Part shown: piece by piece, positions 1-4,495 of the stretch
How the letters are laid out: each line of letters begins with the position of its first letter
How positions within the stretch are numbered: position 1 is the first letter of the stretch
Assembly: GCA_002068715.1 (NCBI GenBank)
Contig: MWAR01000123.1
Coordinates: 1 to 6,994 of the forward strand
Length of the DNA stretch: 6,994 nucleotides
Direction: 5' to 3'
Origin: a bacterium ADurb.Bin374
GTDB lineage: Bacteria; Riflebacteria; Ozemobacteria; Ozemobacterales; Ozemobacteraceae
Notes under the pieces: generated by a model
Databases searched by the model: none
Seen by the model: the letters and a program-made list of their open reading frames with translations, nothing else
What the model was told of the DNA's origin: nothing
Position numbers and translations under genes: made by a program

Positions 1-56
1 GATCACCACCTTCCGTCCACCGTGTCTGAAATTTACGCATTGCGCGCCACGGCAAG

Positions 57-86
57 CAAAAAGCCCCCCGACGTCGCGGGGAACTT
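57..86 (-). terminator. Intrinsic terminator of the leftward transcript
   Basis: Read on the minus strand, AAGUUCCCCG (86-77) pairs with CGGGGGGCUU (70-61) around the 6-nt loop CGACGU. This gives 10 continuous pairs, two of them U-G, and the run of U at 62-58 follows (the first two U's close the stem). The plus strand has no T-tract after the hairpin and loses the two wobble pairs, so it acts leftward only. The first bases of its 5' arm (86-85) are shared with the last hairpin of the candidate RNA, so the two stems may compete at their junction. Confidence 0.75.
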
Positions 87-306
87 GGCATTCTATGATG
101 AATGATATACCAAACGAACAGTATAGGAACTGTTTACCCCCACTTGTTGAGCTTCAGCACTGCGCAGCGTAAGAGGTTCGCCTCTAGCCACTTTGGGCAA
201 AGCCTTGTTCCGACCTTGCCTAGTCTAACCTTTGGCATCTCCCGATATTTCAAAACAGTAGCCTGTGTCACGCGCAGACGCCTCATTTAACGAGGGTCAT
301 TTCATG
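57..306 (-). ncRNA. Candidate structured small RNA (~250 nt), unidentified
   Basis: Inferred from a promoter, a terminator and a series of stems that all fit the minus strand. In transcript order the local hairpins are: arms 292-295/281-284; 275-279/261-265; 214-220/196-202 (7 bp, 11-nt loop); 181-185/172-176 (AGAGG, CGAA loop, CCUCU); 129-134/117-122 (6 bp, 6-nt loop); and 107-113/85-91 (7 bp). The second, third and sixth stems each contain a G-U pair that becomes an A-C mismatch on the plus strand, so the minus strand is the one that folds. I do not recognise it. It lacks the conserved cores of RNase P, SRP RNA and tmRNA, does not form the single long rod of 6S RNA, and matches no riboswitch I know. 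It could instead be a 5' leader with attenuator for a leftward gene beyond the edge. The 5' end (about 306) is estimated from the promoter spacing. Confidence 0.5.
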
Positions 307-312
307 GAAAGG

Positions 313-341
313 ATTATCTCTCCCCCTCTTGGAAATGCCAA
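313..341 (-). promoter_or_regulatory. Sigma-70-type promoter facing left
   Basis: On the minus strand the -35 box is TTGGCA (341-336), five of six consensus bases. A 17-base spacer follows, then the -10 box GATAAT (318-313), also five of six. Transcription would start near 306-305 and run into the terminator at 86-57. It lies back to back with the rightward promoter at 421-449. Confidence 0.65.
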
Positions 342-363
342 CGGAACTGGGAAGAAACGGGGT

Positions 364-410
364 GCGAGCGCATGTTTTTGTCTCGTGTTGTTTCACCCTC
401 ATGCGCTCGC
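364..410. repeat. 11-bp perfect inverted repeat between divergent promoters
   Basis: GCGAGCGCATG at 364-374 is the exact reverse complement of CATGCGCTCGC at 400-410, with 25 bases between. Neither strand has a T-tract after it, so it is not an ordinary terminator. It sits between the leftward -35 (336-341) and the rightward -35 (421-426). The half-site centres are about 36 bp apart, a bit over three helical turns. A two-site operator or a transcribed hairpin are both possible; the sequence does not decide. Confidence 0.8.
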
Positions 411-420
411 TCTGGAACTG

Positions 421-449
421 TTGGAATTCGGGGCGGGAAGACGTATACT
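421..449 (+). promoter_or_regulatory. Sigma-70-type promoter for the gene cluster
   Basis: The -35 box is TTGGAA (421-426, four of six consensus bases). It is followed by a 17-base spacer and the -10 box TATACT (444-449, five of six). The expected start near 456 gives a leader of about 70 bases before the methyltransferase start codon. No other candidate of this quality was seen between 450 and 527. With only 17 bases before the second gene and an overlap before the third, it probably serves all three. Confidence 0.6.
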
Positions 450-511
450 CGGAGAAGTCAAGAGACCTGAACAGAACGGTTTGTCGAACTTCGCCGCGGT
501 GGCGGCGACCT

Positions 512-517
512 GAGGAG
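512..517 (+). promoter_or_regulatory. Shine-Dalgarno site of the methyltransferase gene
   Basis: GAGGAG lies 10 bases before the ATG at 528, which supports that start. It also argues against the longer overlapping plus-strand frame that opens at 329. Confidence 0.7.
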
Positions 518-527
518 CATACGGACC

Positions 528-1577
528 ATGAGACTGTTATCACGCATCGCGATGCGACTCGTCGAGACCGGCTTCATGCCGGATTTCCTCATCCGGCTCG
601 GGCTGCGGGCCCTCAACTGGGCCAGGTTGTATTCCGAGCACCGGGGCGACCTGGAATCCCGCGGAGACGCGTTCCGGACACTTCTGGCGCGGCTCAGGCT
701 CAGCCCGATCACCGTCAGCGAGGAACAGGGCGCGCGCAATCATTACGAGGTTCCGAAGGAGTTCTTCAGCCGTGTGCTGGGGCCTCGTCTCAGATACACC
801 TGCTGCTACTACCCGTTCGGGTCGGAAAGCCTCGAAGATGCCGAAGAGTCGATGCTGCGGCTGACGGCCGAGCGCGCGCGGCTCGAGAACGGGCTGAAGA
901 TCCTCGATCTATCGTGCGGGTGGGGCGACCTGACGCTGTGGATGGCGGAGCGGTTTCCCGAGTCGAGCATCACGGCGATCACCCGGTCTGTCGTCCAGTG
1001 CCAGTATGTGACCCGGCTTGCTCGCCAGCGTGACCTGAAAAACGTCGAGGTCGTCGTCTCGGATCTGGCCCAATTCTTCGCGGCAAAAAAGTACGATCGT
1101 ATTATAGCGATCGAAACACTCGAACGGTGTCGCAACTACCAGAAACTGATGCGACGCATCGCCGGCTGGCTCGAGGACGGCGGCCTGTTCTTCGCCCACA
1201 TGTTCATGCACCGTGAACTCGCCTACGTCTACGAATCGATCAGCGACGACGATTGGATGGGCAAGCGGTTCTTCACGGGCGGTCTGATGCCCTCCGACGA
1301 CCTGCTGTTGCATTTCCAGGACGAGATGGCGATCGTCGACCACTGGCGACTCAGCGGCCTGCATTACTCGATGACCGCTGAGCACTGGCTGCAACGTCTC
1401 GACGCCTCCCGCGCCGACCTCCTGCCGATCCTCGAGGACATCTACGGCAAGACCCGGGGAATCCTCTGGTTCCACCGCTGGCGCGCCTTCTTCCTTTCCA
1501 TCGCCGAGATGTTCGGCTGCTGGGGCGGGGAAGAGTGGGGCGTCGCGCACTACCTCTTCCGCAAACGCCGATTCTGA
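528..1577 (+). CDS. SAM-dependent methyltransferase, CFA synthase / coclaurine N-methyltransferase-like
   Basis: Predicted soluble class I methyltransferase of 349 aa that moves a methyl group from S-adenosylmethionine to an unknown acceptor (lipid or amine). Seen: NHYEVP at 71-76 and CCYY at 92-95, both family hallmarks; SAM motif I LDLSCGWG at 126-133; NVEVVVSDL at 172-180; YDRIIAIETLE at 189-199. The C-terminal half (DDW 241-243, FFTGG 248-252, HFQDE 262-266, DHWRLSGLHY 271-280, WR.FF 318-322, EEWGVAHYLFRK 335-346) closely follows the plant coclaurine N-methyltransferase pattern and its bacterial relatives. The N-terminal region (1-65) is short, so it lacks the larger N-terminal domain of E. 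coli Cfa. Odd points: motif I has Ser129 where Gly is usual, and the usual EH pair after the IE.. motif is Glu199-Arg200, replacing a His implicated in catalysis in plant homologues. Start set by GAGGAG at 512-517. First gene of the cluster. The family is clear; the substrate is not. Confidence 0.92.
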   Translation: MRLLSRIAMRLVETGFMPDFLIRLGLRALNWARLYSEHRGDLESRGDAFRTLLARLRLSPITVSEEQGARNHYEVPKEFFSRVLGPRLRYTCCYYPFGSESLEDAEESMLRLTAERARLENGLKILDLSCGWGDLTLWMAERFPESSITAITRSVVQCQYVTRLARQRDLKNVEVVVSDLAQFFAAKKYDRIIAIETLERCRNYQKLMRRIAGWLEDGGLFFAHMFMHRELAYVYESISDDDWMGKRFFTGGLMPSDDLLLHFQDEMAIVDHWRLSGLHYSMTAEHWLQRLDASRADLLPILEDIYGKTRGILWFHRWRAFFLSIAEMFGCWGGEEWGVAHYLFRKRRF

Positions 1578-1594
1578 GCTGAATCTCGCTTTTC

Positions 1595-4495
1595 ATGGCG
1601 GATGCGGCAAAGAGCGGACGGCCGGAAGGCATGGGACTGGGCTCCCTGCGCTCCGGCTTTTTGCTTGTCGTGCTGGTGTTCATCGGCATTCCCTGGTATG
1701 CAGGCCTCCGCCTGCTCGATCTGCGAAGCGAAGACGCCATGCGGAGCGCGGCGGAAGCCGATCTCCTGAACAGGCGCGACGTTCTTACTCGCCTCACGGT
1801 GCTCGGCAACCCCGAAAAGCGCTACGACGAGCTGATGTCGCAGCTCGCGCGCACGCCGTTGAAGCCTCATGCGCTTGCCCGCCGGGCCGCCGCACTCGTG
1901 AAACGGGAGCAGGGCGCGCTCGAGTTGACCCTGTTCGATGCCGATCTTCGCATTGTCCCTCTGCCGGGTTTGTCCGCCCCGCCGAGAAGAGCTTCGGAAC
2001 GGTTCATGCGGGCCCTGTGCGCCCGCGGGGAAGACCCTCAGCCGAAACTGCTCGCCGCGTTCGGGGGGGATCCCGAAGCTGCGCGTCTGATGGCCGAAGC
2101 GCCAGGCTCGCTGGTGAAACTCGAGAATGCTTTCATTCGTTCCTGGGGTGGCTGGTGGACCGTCCGGACCCGGGCCGGAAAGCCGTTGGCCCATCTCGTC
2201 GCGTTCGTCCACCGGGGAAAGATCGATCCCGACCTGCTGATGGATCGGGCCGTCCGGGAGGTGCGCCGGCTTATCGACGGAAGCATGACCGTCGGCTGGC
2301 TGCATCCGTTCGAGCACGGCCGGGTCAGACCGGCCGACCTTTCCTGGCCGGACGGCCTCGGGGGGACGATCGCATCGATCCCGCCGGATGTCGGCGAGTT
2401 CGAATGGCAGGGAAAGCCCGTCCTGCTCGTCGACGGAAGCCGGGGTGAGCGCCTGTTCGCGATTCCGCGCGACTCACGGCAGGCCGGGCGGGAATCGGCG
2501 ATGCCAGCCTACGTTCTCTCGTCGGTCTGTGGCATTCTTGCTCTGGCCATCGTCCTGTTCGGTCCGGCCGTCTCGGTCCGTATCGGCTTGCGCGGAAAAC
2601 TGACGATCCTGCTCGCGAGTGGCGGCGGGCTGTTGCTCGCCGGGTTGATGCTGACCGCCCTGTTCGATCGCACCGACCGCGAGCGCATTCTCGTCGATGA
2701 GTTCAAACAGCGTCATCTACGGCTTCTCGCGCGGATCGACGATGATTTTCTTTCGGAGCTCTTCCCGGCCCTGCGGGAATACGAGGCGGCGCTGGAAAAA
2801 GCCGGCGCGGCCGGCCGGGATACGGCGGCCGATGTCGTGGTCAGGCACATCGAGCCGATGGTCGCGAAAGTAAAATCTATATTGAACGGTATCATTGTCG
2901 TCGACGCCGAACAACGCGTCAGGTATTTCTCCAGTGGGATCGACGACCCCCGCAAGGCTGGAGAAAGCAGGTCGTTCCTGAACGACGTCGGCCGCTCCCT
3001 GATGCTCGAATTTCAAAACAAGGCAAAGACGCTGTCCGGGAAACGCCAGGACGAGAAGCTGATCACGGATATTATAGCGAATACTCTCTATTACGGCATC
3101 CGGGCGGGCAGGCAGATTCAGTTTCAGAAGCTGATGAACCAAGGCATGATCGTGTATGCGGGGGTGGCCGGCGGCACCTCGCGTTCAGCCGGCGCCATCC
3201 TGCTCGCGACCCACGATTCGTGCCGGGCCCAGCGATCCTATCTCGCCCGTGTCGCCGACCGATGGCCGTGGGCGAAGGAGGGGCCGCGGTTCGCCGCCGT
3301 ACCGATCCCGCCCGATCCGGCATGGACGGCCTATCCGAAACGCTCGACCGGCGAGAACCTAGAACTTCGGCGCTGGCGCGACCGGGTCGCCGGTGAACGG
3401 CTGCCGATTCATGGTTTCACCTGCATCCACGGGCAGGACTACCTGCTCACGGCTGTTCCCGGGACGCGACTCGACGGATACGTGTTGATGATCGCCCAGC
3501 CGATGAGCCGCATCCGGGAGTGGACCGTCGCGCTCGACAGGCGCATGGGAGCCCTTTCCCTGGCGATTCTGGCCCTGGTCGTCGGCGTCACTGTCGCCGT
3601 CGCTACCCGCCTGCTGCGGCCGATGAGGCACCTCGAGAACGCCCTCGACGACATCCGCAGCCGCACCTTCAAGGCCCGCGTTCCTCTCGGCGGCGTCTTT
3701 GAGCTCGATCGCCTCGGCGAGCGGGTCAACCTCGTGTCTGAAGACCTGCGGGACCTGCAGATCGCCCGCTCCGTTCAGGAACAGCTCTGGCCGGAGGAGG
3801 AGATCGCGGGCCCCGGATGGGCGGTTTCCGGCCGGTGCATCTCGGCTGCCGATCTGGGCGGCGATTATCACGACTGGGCGGTGCTGCCGGATGGCGGCAT
3901 CATGCTGGCCGTCGGCGACGTCGCAGGCCACGGCATTCCCGCCGCCCTCGTCACCGCCGCGGCAAAGGTCGAGCTGGGGATGCAGGTGAGGCGTCGATGC
4001 GGGCCGGCGGACGCTTTGACCAATCTTCACGGCGCGTTTGGCGAGCAGGCGGGCAGTTTCCGGCCTATGTCACTCTGGCTGGGCATCTTCGATCCCGAGT
4101 CGGGAGTGGTTCGCGCCGCCTCCGCCGGCCACCCCTTCGGCATTCTCGCGCTGCCGGACGGCTCCACCGAGTTCGTCGGCAGACCGGGATACCCGCTCGG
4201 CTCCCGGCACTCCGCAACATTCGAGGAGGTGCGGGTGGAGATGCCGGCCGGAAGCTGTCTTGTGCTGTATTCCGACGGACTGCCCGAAGCCGCGGGCTGC
4301 GGAGGCGAGCCGTTCGGATACGACCGACTGTGCGCCGCCGTCACACGGCTCCGTGGACTGCCTCCCGCCGACATTGTGGCGAAGCTGCTCGAAACGGTGT
4401 CGGAATGGTCGGGAGCGCCGATCCCCGCCGATGATCAGACCGTGCTCGTCCTGTCGCGCCCATGCCCTGAAGCCGATCGGAGGGGCGCCGCATGA
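1595..4495 (+). CDS. Membrane sensor phosphatase: two extracytoplasmic domains, HAMP, SpoIIE/RsbU-type PP2C
   Basis: Predicted inner-membrane receptor of 966 aa whose cytoplasmic end removes phosphate from a phosphoserine/phosphothreonine partner, in this family usually an anti-sigma-factor antagonist. Predicted helices: 21-39, 305-325, 335-357 and 651-670. Outside domains span about 40-304 and 358-650; the positive VRIGLRGK loop (328-335) puts the middle turn in the cytoplasm. HAMP at about 671-723 is followed by the RsbU-like linker ARSVQEQLWP (724-733). The phosphatase core is complete: GGDYHD 755-760, GDVAGHG 774-780 then AAL, SAGHP 843-847, SDG 893-895 and ADD 945-947, so the metal-binding aspartates are D757, D775, D894 and D946/D947. 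The sensor domains match no ligand-binding family I can name. Start: an in-frame TGA at 1580-1582 limits extension and ATG 1595 is the first start codon after it. There is no good Shine-Dalgarno, so translation is probably coupled to the gene 17 bases upstream; Met13 (1631) is a weaker alternative. Confidence 0.94.
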   Translation: MADAAKSGRPEGMGLGSLRSGFLLVVLVFIGIPWYAGLRLLDLRSEDAMRSAAEADLLNRRDVLTRLTVLGNPEKRYDELMSQLARTPLKPHALARRAAALVKREQGALELTLFDADLRIVPLPGLSAPPRRASERFMRALCARGEDPQPKLLAAFGGDPEAARLMAEAPGSLVKLENAFIRSWGGWWTVRTRAGKPLAHLVAFVHRGKIDPDLLMDRAVREVRRLIDGSMTVGWLHPFEHGRVRPADLSWPDGLGGTIASIPPDVGEFEWQGKPVLLVDGSRGERLFAIPRDSRQAGRESAMPAYVLSSVCGILALAIVLFGPAVSVRIGLRGKLTILLASGGGLLLAGLMLTALFDRTDRERILVDEFKQRHLRLLARIDDDFLSELFPALREYEAALEKAGAAGRDTAADVVVRHIEPMVAKVKSILNGIIVVDAEQRVRYFSSGIDDPRKAGESRSFLNDVGRSLMLEFQNKAKTLSGKRQDEKLITDIIANTLYYGIRAGRQIQFQKLMNQGMIVYAGVAGGTSRSAGAILLATHDSCRAQRSYLARVADRWPWAKEGPRFAAVPIPPDPAWTAYPKRSTGENLELRRWRDRVAGERLPIHGFTCIHGQDYLLTAVPGTRLDGYVLMIAQPMSRIREWTVALDRRMGALSLAILALVVGVTVAVATRLLRPMRHLENALDDIRSRTFKARVPLGGVFELDRLGERVNLVSEDLRDLQIARSVQEQLWPEEEIAGPGWAVSGRCISAADLGGDYHDWAVLPDGGIMLAVGDVAGHGIPAALVTAAAKVELGMQVRRRCGPADALTNLHGAFGEQAGSFRPMSLWLGIFDPESGVVRAASAGHPFGILALPDGSTEFVGRPGYPLGSRHSATFEEVRVEMPAGSCLVLYSDGLPEAAGCGGEPFGYDRLCAAVTRLRGLPPADIVAKLLETVSEWSGAPIPADDQTVLVLSRPCPEADRRGAA
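4479..4485 (+). promoter_or_regulatory. Shine-Dalgarno site of the second phosphatase gene
   Basis: GGAGGGG lies inside the end of the preceding gene, 6 bases before the ATG at 4492, and fixes that start. The strong site together with the ATGA stop-start overlap suggests coupled translation of the two phosphatases. Confidence 0.75.

Noticed and set aside
1..14. GATCACCACCTTCC, similar to the 3' end of 16S rRNA
   Set aside because: It differs from the conserved GATCACCTCCTTT and no rRNA sequence can be judged from the edge. It more likely resembles a ribosome site on the minus strand or is chance.
241..252. CCGATATTTCA on the plus strand, matching a stretch remembered from E. coli 6S RNA
   Set aside because: A short match only. 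The flanks do not form the 6S rod, and promoter, terminator and G-U pairs all support the opposite strand.
102..290. 62-codon plus-strand open frame in the left region
   Set aside because: Weak start context, a composition unlike the GC-rich genes downstream, and overlap with the minus-strand hairpins. The protein shows no recognisable motif.
207..347. Long-range pairing of GTTCCG/TTGGCAT with ATGCCAA/CGGAAC on the plus strand
   Set aside because: It requires a 19-base one-sided bulge and spans the minus promoter. The local minus-strand hairpins explain the region better.
329..1033. 234-codon plus-strand frame overlapping the methyltransferase
   Set aside because: From about 530 on it is the shifted frame of a clear methyltransferase and rich in Arg/Pro/Gly, typical of shadow translation in GC-rich DNA.
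1101..3080. TATTATAGCGA present in both the methyltransferase (near 1100) and first phosphatase (near 3070) genes
   Set aside because: Both encode Ile-Ile-Ala in frame within normal coding sequence. One shared 11-mer is not evidence of a repeat.
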